A stretch of DNA of 64,000 nucleotides from JANYCD01 sp043738625 (lineage in GTDB: Bacteria; Pseudomonadota; Gammaproteobacteria; Burkholderiales; Rhodocyclaceae). Under the pieces are notes generated by a model. The model did not search any database. It was given only the letters and a program-made list of their open reading frames with translations, and was not told the origin of the DNA. Where the stretch lies: NCBI GenBank assembly GCA_043738625.1, contig JAYUFR010000221.1, forward strand, positions 1-64,000, in the 5' to 3' direction. The translations under genes and the position numbers were made by a program. Position 1 is the stretch's first letter. Each line of letters begins with the position of its first letter. Below are positions 43,905 through 52,117 of the stretch, piece by piece.

Positions 43905-45634
43905 AAGCTGGAAATCTCCTCGGCGGCGCGCTGCGCCAGTAGAAATTTACGGGGCCTGCCCGTCGGTGTGGTGGGAAGTTCATCGGATTTGATCGTGATC
44001 ACATGTTTGGGGACTTTGAACCGGGCGAGACGTTGCGCACAGTGTTCGATCAGTTCAGCAGCTGTCGCCGATGCGTTATGCTGCATGACAATGAAGGCCA
44101 CGCCCACTTCACCCATGCGGCGATCGGAAAGCGGGACTATGTAGGCCTGCGCCACTGCGGGATGCTGAATCAAAACATCCTCGACCTCGAGCGGAAAGAC
44201 CTGTTCGCCCCCGCAGCGGTAGCATTCCTTCTTACGTCCGCGCAAGCTGATGTAACCCTCGGCGTCGATGACACCGAGATCGCCAGTCAGTAGCCAGCCT
44301 TGCGCATCAAAAGCAGCCGCTGTCTCTTCAGGTTTTTTGTAATAGCCCGTCGTCACGCCCAAGCCCCTCACGACTAACTCTCCCACCGACCCCAACGGTA
44401 AGGGTGCTCCGCTTACGGAATCGACCACGCGGTAAAAAGCCAACTGATTGCCATGCTGTGGGTCTCCCGCAATTCCAACATCGCGCATTCGACCATTGGT
44501 GGTTCTCAGTCGTTCTATAGGGTCATCGGGCCGGGTGACAGTCGTTGAGGCCGTGGTTTCGGTCATCCCATAACCGGTCGTTATTTCTGGGTCTTTGAAC
44601 AAACTAGATATTTGTTCCCAAATATCTTCCGGCGACTTCCCGCCGGAGGATAACACTGCACCAAACGACGGCAGGTCGTATGCCGTGTGACGAAGCACAT
44701 CCAATACGGCCAGTGTCATGGTGGGCACAAATAGCACGTCGTTGGCACGGTGACGCACTATCCCGTTCAAAGTATTGACGGGATCGAACTGTAGTTGGGG
44801 AATAATGGCCCCGCCCACAAAGAGTACGGAAAGCATTCCCTCAACATATCCATAGACGTGGTACAAGGGAAGCGCGAATAAGACCCGCCGTTCATCTTGG
44901 AATGCGCGGGAATAAGCGCTGCCGTAAGCGGTCCTCAAGAGCATGTCATGGGTCAACAATACGCCTTTAGGACCCCCGGTAGTACCAGAGGTATAAATGA
45001 TGTCCGCAGGAGCCGAAGCGTCGCAGCTCGCCGGTAGCACGTGGTCATGGGATCTCGCTGCTAGTTCTTGCAACGACATGACGTTGGGTCGGGGTGTTGC
45101 CTGCGAAGTCGAAAACACAACCACTCGGCGCAGGTACGGAAATTTCTTTTGGCCATCGAGTTGATCCCAGCCGGACGCGATCTCATCAAGTGATTGGAGA
45201 TAATTCAGAGCACGAAACCGGTCCATTGTGATTAACAGAACCGTGTCCGATTGTTGCAGCACATACTGAAGCTCGGCCGCTCGGTTCAGAAAATTGATGG
45301 GCACGGCAACCGCTCCGGCGCGTGCAATGGCAAATTTGACGGCGACGAACTCCGGATAATTCGCCAGAATCATGCCCACGTGATCGCCGGGGCGGACACC
45401 CTCTGCGAGCAATCCTCGCGCAATACCCATCGACCACAATTGAATGTCGCGATACGAATAAACGCGTTCATCGGTGACCACATAGGGTCGATCGGGGAAT
45501 TGCAGAGCGACCGAATCGAGCATCTCGTGCAGACACTGCTCCCGCCAGCGCGGGAAGCGCTGCGCCAAGGTCAATTGTCGCTCCGCAACAGTCAACACTT
45601 GCCGACTCCCGAACACTTGCCGACTCCCGCTCAC
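43901..45634 (-). CDS. AMP-dependent acyl-CoA synthetase with an unusual A10 motif
   Basis: The roughly 577-residue adenylating enzyme has IIYTSGTTGGPKGVLLTH, FALPLYHVYGYVEG, GYGMTETTAST, GWLLTGDLGVID and RGRKKECYRCGGEQVFPLEVED. At the A10 position, where ligases have (S/T)GK with the lysine needed for adenylation, it has TPTGRPRKF: Arg in place of Lys, with a Lys two residues on. The start is uncertain: the GTG at 45634 directly abuts the crotonase stop and opens with a duplicated GSRQV (F/L) segment from an imperfect 18-base tandem repeat, so a GTG or TTG slightly downstream may be used. It is second in the long minus operon. Confidence 0.85.
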   Translation of the reverse strand: MSGSRQVFGSRQVLTVAERQLTLAQRFPRWREQCLHEMLDSVALQFPDRPYVVTDERVYSYRDIQLWSMGIARGLLAEGVRPGDHVGMILANYPEFVAVKFAIARAGAVAVPINFLNRAAELQYVLQQSDTVLLITMDRFRALNYLQSLDEIASGWDQLDGQKKFPYLRRVVVFSTSQATPRPNVMSLQELAARSHDHVLPASCDASAPADIIYTSGTTGGPKGVLLTHDMLLRTAYGSAYSRAFQDERRVLFALPLYHVYGYVEGMLSVLFVGGAIIPQLQFDPVNTLNGIVRHRANDVLFVPTMTLAVLDVLRHTAYDLPSFGAVLSSGGKSPEDIWEQISSLFKDPEITTGYGMTETTASTTVTRPDDPIERLRTTNGRMRDVGIAGDPQHGNQLAFYRVVDSVSGAPLPLGSVGELVVRGLGVTTGYYKKPEETAAAFDAQGWLLTGDLGVIDAEGYISLRGRKKECYRCGGEQVFPLEVEDVLIQHPAVAQAYIVPLSDRRMGEVGVAFIVMQHNASATAAELIEHCAQRLARFKVPKHVITIKSDELPTTPTGRPRKFLLAQRAAEEISSL

Positions 45635-46540
45635 TTAAGGTTTTCCGTCCTTGCCTCGTGACGCTTGATAGGCCTCCCAGTAGGTGCGGTGCTTGGTAAA
45701 TTCCTTGTCCCGAAACCGCACGGCCGGTCTCACCCCGCCCTTGCGCCAAATAGCCGTGAATTCGTCCATCGTTGGCCCGGCTATACCCATCGCATCAAGA
45801 TCGTTGGCAGCAGCCATCGCCGCTGCAATGCCCATGGTTTCGAACCATCGATTGGTGACTTCCTTGTGCGAATAAATGGCGTCGAGCGACACGTGCGCTA
45901 CGCGCTGTGCGTAGGCGCGTGCGACCGCCTCTACTTCACCGCGCGGAACCGCTCGATTCACTAGGCCCTGTTCGGCAGCTTCAACGCCCGTCATATTGTC
46001 GCCCGTCAAAAGCCATTCCTTCGTCTTGCGCATCCCTAAGTGAATGGGCCATAGCCCAAAAGTATGAATTTCACCCATGGCGCGCGCCTCGGGTTGTCCC
46101 AGCAATGCGTCCTCGGCCGCAAACACCACATCCAGCACTCCGATAAAATCCAGGCCGCCGGCGATGCAATGACCGTGCACCACGCCAATCGTCGCCTGGC
46201 GGATTCGAAACAGTCGCATCCAACGCTCGCGCGACAGGTGAAACTCACGTCGCGACCATACCGGAGCACGGCGATGCGGGCGCTTCTGCACCGCATTGAT
46301 GGCACTGTCGGCGTCCCATAGGTAGGAGAATTCCGTAAGATCATAGCCGGTACTAAAGTGATTACCATTGGCCTTGACGATGAGTACTCGCGTCTCGTCG
46401 TCTTGGTCGAGATCGTCTAACACCAGATCGAGTTCATCGCGCAATTGGCGAGACAACGCATTGCCTTTCTCGGGTCGATTGAGTGTCAATGTCGCAATGC
46501 GATCCTCGCCTTTCTCGTAAATCAATGTCTGCAGCTTCAT
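45635..46540 (-). CDS. Enoyl-CoA hydratase/isomerase (crotonase) family protein
   Basis: The 301-residue protein has the crotonase N-terminus (LTLNRPEKGNALS), oxyanion-loop sequences FSTGYDLTEF and GHCIAGGLDFIGVLDVVFAAEDALLG in register, and QPEARAMG. The first catalytic Glu of typical hydratases (GGxEL) is replaced by Asp in GGLDF, while the second Glu (PEA) remains. A 30-residue insert with a WSRREFHLSRERWMRLF stretch lies between them. It may be a hydratase with altered chemistry or a ring-opening/hydrolase member. It is the first gene of the minus operon ending at 37.7 kb, about 65 bases from a perfect palindrome. Confidence 0.83.
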   Translation of the reverse strand: MKLQTLIYEKGEDRIATLTLNRPEKGNALSRQLRDELDLVLDDLDQDDETRVLIVKANGNHFSTGYDLTEFSYLWDADSAINAVQKRPHRRAPVWSRREFHLSRERWMRLFRIRQATIGVVHGHCIAGGLDFIGVLDVVFAAEDALLGQPEARAMGEIHTFGLWPIHLGMRKTKEWLLTGDNMTGVEAAEQGLVNRAVPRGEVEAVARAYAQRVAHVSLDAIYSHKEVTNRWFETMGIAAAMAAANDLDAMGIAGPTMDEFTAIWRKGGVRPAVRFRDKEFTKHRTYWEAYQASRGKDGKP

Positions 46541-46605
46541 GCGAACTCTCCTTACTAACGCAAGTGGAAATAAATCGCCAAGTCCAGCCTTTCAATTTCG
46601 CTAAT

Positions 46606-46623
46606 GTCAACATATCTGTTGAC
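46606..46623. promoter_or_regulatory. Best copy of the shared palindrome (operator)
   Basis: GTCAACATATCTGTTGAC has seven perfect base pairs per arm around a four-base centre. It lies in the divergent spacer between the crotonase operon and BVMO copy 3. On the minus strand its arm supplies TTGACA with a weak TGGACT 18 bases on, aimed at the crotonase gene. Confidence 0.7.
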
Positions 46624-46648
46624 GCTTTACAAGTCATCCGGCGAACTG

Positions 46649-46678
46649 TTGACTGGAGCTCGTTGCGCCGAGTAATGT
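46649..46678 (+). promoter_or_regulatory. Promoter of BVMO copy 3
   Basis: TTGACT (46649-46654), an 18-base spacer and TAATGT (46673-46678) lie 36 bases before the BVMO ATG. A lone TGTTGA half-site (46647-46652) again overlaps the -35, one repeat unit away from the full palindrome at 46606-46623. Confidence 0.55.
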
Positions 46679-46714
46679 AACCGCTTTTCGGATTGACACT
46701 TCGGGGCGAATGTT

Positions 46715-48313
46715 ATGGAAGTCAGAGTGGATGTAATTATTGTAGGCGCGGGCTTCGCCGGACTGCGCGCGTTGCTTAAAATGAGGGAAATTGGTCTATC
46801 GGCAGTGGTGTTGGAAGCCGGCGCCGACATCGGCGGCGTCTGGAATTTCAATCGATACCCGGGTGCCCGATGCGACGTAGAAAGTTACGACTACTCTTAT
46901 ATGTTCTCAGAGGAACTCGAACAGGAGTGGCGTTGGACCGAGCGATACGCCACTCAGCCGGAGGTGCTGCGTTACATTCACCATGTCGCCGATAAGTTTG
47001 CGCTGCGGCGCGACGTGCGGGTCAACTGCCGTATGGTGCGCGCCGAATTCGACGAGGGCACCACCCGCTGGAAAGTCCTCACGCAAACGGCCGAGCGTTG
47101 GAACTCGCAGTTCCTAATTATGGCAGTGGGACAACTGTCAACCACCAAGGCACCGGTTTTCCCCGGTCAAAGCGATTTTTTTGGACAGATCCACCATAGC
47201 GCACAATGGCCGCACGCTGGAGTTGACCTAAGTGGTAAACGCGTCGGCATAATCGGCACGGGGTCTTCTGGAGTTCAAATGACACCGATTGTCGCGCGTC
47301 AAGCCGCACATTTGACGGTCTTCCAGCGATCGCCTAATTTCAGCATTCCGGCAACCAATGCGGTCATCTCCGACGAGGAGGATATTGCAGTCAAGGCGCG
47401 GTATCGGGAACGGCGCCAAGCGGCGCTCAATTCGCCGAGTGGGCTAGGATTCATTCCGAATAAACAATCCGCGCTCGCGGTAAGTGCACAGGAGCGCGAA
47501 GCGGTTTATGAAGCCGCTTGGCAGCGTTTGGGTTTCGGCTTTGCGCTTGCCTACCACGATCTGTTACTCGATCAGTCCGCCAATGATACGGCTGCAGAGT
47601 TCATCCGCAGGAAAATCGCTCAACAGGTCACGAGCCCGGCGTTACGCGAGAAGCTGACTCCGCGCGGATTCCCGTTCGGGACCAAACGCCCGTCGGTAGA
47701 TAGCGGCTATTTCCAAACGTTTAATCGCGACAACGTGGCGCTAGTCGATATTCATGAAAACCCCATTGTGGCGATTACTGCCACTGGTATTTCGACGGTG
47801 TCGAGTACTTATCGACTCGATGTGATTGTTTTTGCCACCGGGTTCGATGCATTTACCGGATCGCTATTGGCTCCGGACATCATAGGTCGCGGCGGACAGT
47901 CTTTACGGGACAAGTGGTCTGCCGGACCTGTCACCTACTTAGGCTTGGGATCGAGCGGTTTCCCCAACCTGTTCATAATTGCGGGTCCCGGCAGCCCGTC
48001 GTTGCTGAGTAATGTCATTCTATCTATTGAGCAGCACGTCGAATGGATCGGCAATTTATTGTCACACCTCGCCAAGCACACGTTTAACTACGTCGAAGTC
48101 ACACCTGCCGCAGAAAAACACTGGCTCGAACAGGTCGCGGCCCGAGCTGGGGAGACCCTCTACCTTAAAGCCCGTTCATACTATGTCGGCGATGAGATGC
48201 CGGGCAAGCCGCATGTCTTCATGCCCTATTCCGGCGGTGTACGTGGCTACCGGCGGATCCTCGAAAAAGTGGTGGCAACTCACTACGACGGATTTGAAAT
48301 GCGCAGCAGTTGA
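46715..48313 (+). CDS. Type I Baeyer-Villiger monooxygenase (cyclohexanone monooxygenase-like), copy 3
   Basis: The 532-residue protein has GAGFAG, GGVWNFNRYPGARCD, the fingerprint FFGQIHHSAQWP, GTGSSG, GFDAFTGSLLAPDI and a C-terminal SYYVGDEMPGKPHVF. Compared with copies 1 and 2 it is more diverged: DEMPGK replaces the ANIPGK found in both, and NAVISDEEDIAVKARY differs in the substrate domain. It is therefore likely to act on a different ketone. Its stop lies one base from that of a convergent SDR gene. Confidence 0.92.
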   Translation: MEVRVDVIIVGAGFAGLRALLKMREIGLSAVVLEAGADIGGVWNFNRYPGARCDVESYDYSYMFSEELEQEWRWTERYATQPEVLRYIHHVADKFALRRDVRVNCRMVRAEFDEGTTRWKVLTQTAERWNSQFLIMAVGQLSTTKAPVFPGQSDFFGQIHHSAQWPHAGVDLSGKRVGIIGTGSSGVQMTPIVARQAAHLTVFQRSPNFSIPATNAVISDEEDIAVKARYRERRQAALNSPSGLGFIPNKQSALAVSAQEREAVYEAAWQRLGFGFALAYHDLLLDQSANDTAAEFIRRKIAQQVTSPALREKLTPRGFPFGTKRPSVDSGYFQTFNRDNVALVDIHENPIVAITATGISTVSSTYRLDVIVFATGFDAFTGSLLAPDIIGRGGQSLRDKWSAGPVTYLGLGSSGFPNLFIIAGPGSPSLLSNVILSIEQHVEWIGNLLSHLAKHTFNYVEVTPAAEKHWLEQVAARAGETLYLKARSYYVGDEMPGKPHVFMPYSGGVRGYRRILEKVVATHYDGFEMRSS

Positions 48314-48314
48314 A

Positions 48315-49055
48315 CTATAACGCGGTGTATCCACCGTCAATCACAATTTCCGTGCCAGTGATAAAAGACGATTCGTCGCTAGCCAAAAACAATGCCAAAT
48401 CCGCGATCTCTTCGGGTCGACCCACGCGCTTCACGGGATTGGCCGCGATCACCGCATCTACATAATTTTGCGGCATTCCACTCAGCATCCCGGTCTGGAT
48501 AGAGCCGGGACAAAAGCAGTTGATGCGGATGCCTTGATTGGCATATTCGACCGCGGCGGTTTTGGACATCATGACCACGGCCCCTTTTGAGGCGCCGTAA
48601 GCCACTAATTGCGGGAATGCCACCACACTGGCCATTGAGGCGGTGTTGACAATGGCGCCGCCGCCATGTTTCAACAACAATGGAATGCCGTAGCGCATAC
48701 CGAGGAAGACGCCGCGGGCATTAACAGCCATCACTCGGTCGTAGGCCTCTTCGTCATAGTCGCCTGTAACCGCTAGGGGCCCCTGGATACCGGCGTTGTT
48801 GCACAGAATGTTGAGAGCGCCGAAGCGTGAAATCGCCGCTTGCAGCATGGCCTGTACATCGGCGCTTTTCGACACGTCGGCTTGAAAAGGCAAACATCGC
48901 TCGCCGATGCTCGCCGCCACGGCATTCTGATTGCCCGAAATATCTACGGCAACAACCCGCGCACCTTCGGCGCAAAAACGCTGCACAATGGCCTTTCCCA
49001 TACCTGAGCCAGCGCCAGTCACCACCGCTACCTTTCCCTCTATTCTGCCTGTCAT
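48315..49055 (-). CDS. Short-chain dehydrogenase/reductase
   Basis: The 246-residue SDR has TGAGSGMGKAI, Asp in AVDISGNQ, NNAGIQGP, NTASMASVVAF with the catalytic Ser replaced in the usual NxSS by NTAS-M-AS, YGASK and CFCPGSIQTGM. The family is clear; the catalytic Ser is probably that of MAS. It likely forms or consumes a secondary alcohol for the neighbouring BVMO. It shares the minus strand with the heme/propeller gene upstream and could be co-transcribed from the promoter at 51.0 kb. Confidence 0.87.
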   Translation of the reverse strand: MTGRIEGKVAVVTGAGSGMGKAIVQRFCAEGARVVAVDISGNQNAVAASIGERCLPFQADVSKSADVQAMLQAAISRFGALNILCNNAGIQGPLAVTGDYDEEAYDRVMAVNARGVFLGMRYGIPLLLKHGGGAIVNTASMASVVAFPQLVAYGASKGAVVMMSKTAAVEYANQGIRINCFCPGSIQTGMLSGMPQNYVDAVIAANPVKRVGRPEEIADLALFLASDESSFITGTEIVIDGGYTAL

Positions 49056-49121
49056 TGCGTGTTCCTACTAGGTTGGATGCAAGGTTGGATCAAGTTCTGA
49101 CTCTGCTAGGCCGCCGGCTCT

Positions 49122-50978
49122 TTAGTCTCCTGGCCTCAGTCTGACAATAATGTTGTTAGCGCTAACCGTTTCGAATACGGCAGGATCGCGCTTGCCGACG
49201 GGAAGACTGGCGTAGGTCGTCCAAATATCACCTGATTCGTGATCCACTTCGATCACGCGTAAAAAGGTCTCCTTACGAGGCATGGGATACTGTCGCCATT
49301 CTTGGGTCTCAATATTGAATCGATAGATTCTGTCGGAGTTGGTAGTCGCCACCCAAATTGCATTGCGCTTCTTATCGAAAGTGACTCCGTACGGCGAACT
49401 ACCCCGATCCGGCAAGCTATAACGCCCGACCTCCACGCCGGTATCGGTGTTGATCTTAAGAATCTGACTTGCGCCGGACAGTGCCACCCACAAAAAACCG
49501 TCTTGTATTGCAAGCCTCCTTGCACCCGATCCTCGGGCGAGCGGAATAACGCGCTCCGCATTATTCCTTTGCGTATCCAAGGAACCCACATTTCCGTACA
49601 GCTGTGCCCACCACACTTGCTTGCGTTTCGAGTCAAAAGCGGCGCCATACAGCAACGTATGGAAGTGCGTTTCACCTTGAGGCAAAGGCATTCGGTAGGT
49701 CTTGATATCACCGCTCTCGACATTCACACCCCAGAGCTCGTTTTTACCGAGATCGGTGATCCATATGCGCCCTTCGGAATCGGGTTCTAAATAACGATCC
49801 GAATTAAAAGCGAAATCGTGAGTCACGCCAAATTTTGTACCCGCCGGTGGCGGATACCGACGCCATTCCTTAGTTTTCGTATTGAACCGCGCAATATAAA
49901 AGCTATCTTCACACGCCATCCATAGATTGCCGTTGGCATCCGCATTCATGGTATGGGGACCTTGTTGACCTTCCCCCGGAATTTTGTACCACGTAACCGA
50001 ACCATCCTTAGGGTCAAGCCCGCCGACACGATCTTTGTCGGTTTCAATGAACCAAATGAGACTCGACCCTGGCGCAATCGCCACCTCGCGGGTCCAGCCA
50101 AATGTCGGAAGCACAAACTCGTCGATCTCGGTCGCTTTTTCCACGCCATATTTTCCAAGCCGATCAATATCGTGGTAGCCCGTGTAGCTATCGAAGTGCA
50201 CTGGAAAATTGTGCGCGAGGTTTGGAATTATGATTTCCATGTCGCGCGGCGCGAATAGGCTCGTATCAGGCGCAAGCAGCGCATTGTAATAAGGACTTCC
50301 TTCTTTTAGGCCCCAGCGAAGTTCATTGTTCTCTCCGAGACGCATAGTGACATATCGCATGTACTGCACGACCGCTGCCCAAGCCTCGGCGCGCTTTGGA
50401 TCCGCCACTGCTTTCGCCTTTTCCCAGGGCTTGGTGTTGGCGTTCGGCCCAAGATCGATAATCGACTGGTGCAGCCACCCCTCGGTCCTCTCTGAGGTTG
50501 ATTGCCCGGCCATATTCATCGCAACCTTTTTCATGCGATCGGCGCCCAACTGGTGACAATTCGAGCATTGCACCATGGTCATCTGATAGGGCAGAGAATC
50601 GTGATCTCCGCCGAGCCATGCCGACGCTGGCACCTGATCCGCAACGTTCTCGATTTTGCGCAACGTGATACTGACGGTGTATCCATTTTTAGCGGGGAGT
50701 ATATTTTTCGTGACCTCCTTCCAACCAATGCGGAACACATTCACATCTGGAATTGCCGCGATGTTGACATCACGGGCGGCAAACGTGCCGTCCGCTGAGG
50801 AAAAAACCGTGGTCGAGAAGCGAGTGGCGTCTTGCCCTGCGATCCGCAACCGCACAAACGGCACCGGGCTGCCAGCGCTGTCGAGAACCCGTCCTGCGAT
50901 ATCCGACGCACACGCCGCCTGGGCGAACAAAACCACGATTGCAAACCACCAAGAGCCTGGTCGAATTGGCCGTTTCAT
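49122..50978 (-). CDS. Periplasmic heme-site/streptogramin lyase-like beta-propeller protein
   Basis: The 618-residue precursor has a signal peptide (MKRPIRPGSWWFAIVVLF, ending near ACA), a carboxypeptidase-regulatory-like beta-sandwich (about 26-110), a segment with CSNCH at 138-142 that could bind heme c, and a C-terminal propeller (about 290-610) with repeated phrases such as NLWMACEDSFYIARF, GRIWITDLGKNELWG and NAIWVATTNSDRIYRF, as in virginiamycin B lyase-type propellers. The role is unknown; it may be a periplasmic redox or lyase protein. An upstream ATG at 51074 would include the operator, so I use the ATG at 50976-50978 with AGGAG ahead. It probably precedes the SDR in one transcript. 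Confidence 0.75.
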   Translation of the reverse strand: MKRPIRPGSWWFAIVVLFAQAACASDIAGRVLDSAGSPVPFVRLRIAGQDATRFSTTVFSSADGTFAARDVNIAAIPDVNVFRIGWKEVTKNILPAKNGYTVSITLRKIENVADQVPASAWLGGDHDSLPYQMTMVQCSNCHQLGADRMKKVAMNMAGQSTSERTEGWLHQSIIDLGPNANTKPWEKAKAVADPKRAEAWAAVVQYMRYVTMRLGENNELRWGLKEGSPYYNALLAPDTSLFAPRDMEIIIPNLAHNFPVHFDSYTGYHDIDRLGKYGVEKATEIDEFVLPTFGWTREVAIAPGSSLIWFIETDKDRVGGLDPKDGSVTWYKIPGEGQQGPHTMNADANGNLWMACEDSFYIARFNTKTKEWRRYPPPAGTKFGVTHDFAFNSDRYLEPDSEGRIWITDLGKNELWGVNVESGDIKTYRMPLPQGETHFHTLLYGAAFDSKRKQVWWAQLYGNVGSLDTQRNNAERVIPLARGSGARRLAIQDGFLWVALSGASQILKINTDTGVEVGRYSLPDRGSSPYGVTFDKKRNAIWVATTNSDRIYRFNIETQEWRQYPMPRKETFLRVIEVDHESGDIWTTYASLPVGKRDPAVFETVSANNIIVRLRPGD

Positions 50979-51037
50979 CACGCGATACTCCTGCCAGATT
51001 CGCCCGTCTGGGGCGTTAGGCCTGCCGATAATGGTAG

Positions 51038-51079
51038 TCAACATAACTGTTGATAGAGGCTGCAATCTACGCATAAGTA
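51038..51079. promoter_or_regulatory. Palindromic operator with divergent promoters
   Basis: TCAACA-TAAC-TGTTGA (51038-51053) has perfect half-sites. Plus strand: TTGATA (51050-51055), 18 bases, TAAGTA (51074-51079), aimed at the Nudix gene. Minus strand: TTGACT (51036-51041) and a weak TAACGC (51013-51018) aimed at the propeller gene. One bound repressor could block both. Confidence 0.65.
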
Positions 51080-51136
51080 TGCTATTTAGTCAAGCTCGGT
51101 TGTGATTGTATTGACACTCTAGCCGGAGGTACGCCC

Positions 51137-52033
51137 TTGGATGATCTTAGAGATAAACCCACCGTGGCCGCCACCACGATACTGCTGCGCGCTGCACAAA
51201 CTGGTGCCGGCACCGAAGCGCTGCTGCTGCGCCGACCCGGAAACATGCGTGCATTCAACGATGTTTGGGTGTTCCCCGGCGGAAAGGTCGATCAAGCGGA
51301 TAACAGCGAAGCCGCGGCTGATTGTATTGCCGACCCTATTCGTCAGCGCTATGGCGCGCACGCCCGGACGCTGCGAATTGCTGCGTGCCGTGAATTGTTC
51401 GAGGAAGTCGGCGTATTGCTGGCGCGATCACACAACGCCGAATGGGTCGATCAACCTCAAATCGAAAAATTGCTCAGCCGGCGTTTGGAATTCATGGCCG
51501 ATCCGATGCAGTTCTATCGGGCGATCGCCGACGCTTCGCTGACGCTAGCCATTGATACCTTGGTGCCGTGGTCCAGATGGATCACGCCTCCCGTGATAAA
51601 GAAGCGATTTGACACCGCCTTTTTTGCGGTAATAGTCTCCCGAGACAACAGTGTGCAATTATATGCGGGCGAGGTCACCGAAACCTGTTGGCTGGAGCTT
51701 GCCTCCATCTCGGAGCAAATAGTGGCCCGCGGTATGCGCCTGGCACCGCCCACCACAATCACATTACTCGACCTGCAGAAGTCGCAAAGTACGCACGCGA
51801 ACTGCGCCAGCATGCTTCAGGCTGAACAATGCCGCACGATCGAGGCAATCCAACCGAAGCTAATTCGCGTGGACGGTGAACCTTGGGCAGTCTTTCCATG
51901 GGATTCCGAATACGCGGGTATTGACCCAGCGCCGGTGTTGTCGCCTTTTGTTATATCGGAGTATCTGCGCGGGCTTCCAGGGCGGCTTTTAGCCGCGTTA
52001 CCGCCACGCGGCGACAATCAACAATTGTGTTGA
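51137..52033 (+). CDS. Nudix hydrolase, NUDT19-like
   Basis: The 298-residue protein contains VFPGGKVDQAD (about 45-55) and CRELFEEVGVLL (84-95), the two ends of a Nudix box separated by a roughly 20-residue insertion. A split box of this kind is known from NUDT19/RP2p-type enzymes, which cleave CoA and acyl-CoA to 4'-phosphopantetheine products. It may trim dead-end acyl-CoAs that trap CoA during catabolism (inference). The TTG at 51137 is preceded by GGAGG and has no good ATG competitor. Its stop codon lies inside the palindrome at 52018-52033. Confidence 0.82.
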   Translation: MDDLRDKPTVAATTILLRAAQTGAGTEALLLRRPGNMRAFNDVWVFPGGKVDQADNSEAAADCIADPIRQRYGAHARTLRIAACRELFEEVGVLLARSHNAEWVDQPQIEKLLSRRLEFMADPMQFYRAIADASLTLAIDTLVPWSRWITPPVIKKRFDTAFFAVIVSRDNSVQLYAGEVTETCWLELASISEQIVARGMRLAPPTTITLLDLQKSQSTHANCASMLQAEQCRTIEAIQPKLIRVDGEPWAVFPWDSEYAGIDPAPVLSPFVISEYLRGLPGRLLAALPPRGDNQQLC

Positions 52034-52058
52034 CAGAATAGTGAGGCTCCGCTAGCGT
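52018..52058 (+). promoter_or_regulatory. Palindromic operator-promoter of the 52-60 kb operon
   Basis: TCAACA-ATTG-TGTTGA (52018-52033) has perfect half-sites and covers the Nudix stop codon. TTGACA (52030-52035), 17 bases, then TAGCGT (52053-52058) is a fair promoter about 60 bases before the next start. Confidence 0.62.
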
Positions 52059-52117
52059 TATGTTGCCATCGCAGGACACCGTGTGCTCATCAGACCTTAT
52101 CCAAAACCGGAGCCAAT

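Noticed and set aside
45587..45599. GTCAACA inside the ligase 5' coding region
   Set aside because: No matching second half-site and it is part of a coding repeat, so it is not counted as an operator.
51111..51116. TTGACA just upstream of the Nudix gene
   Set aside because: Only about 20 bases from the start codon, leaving no room for a -10 box and leader.
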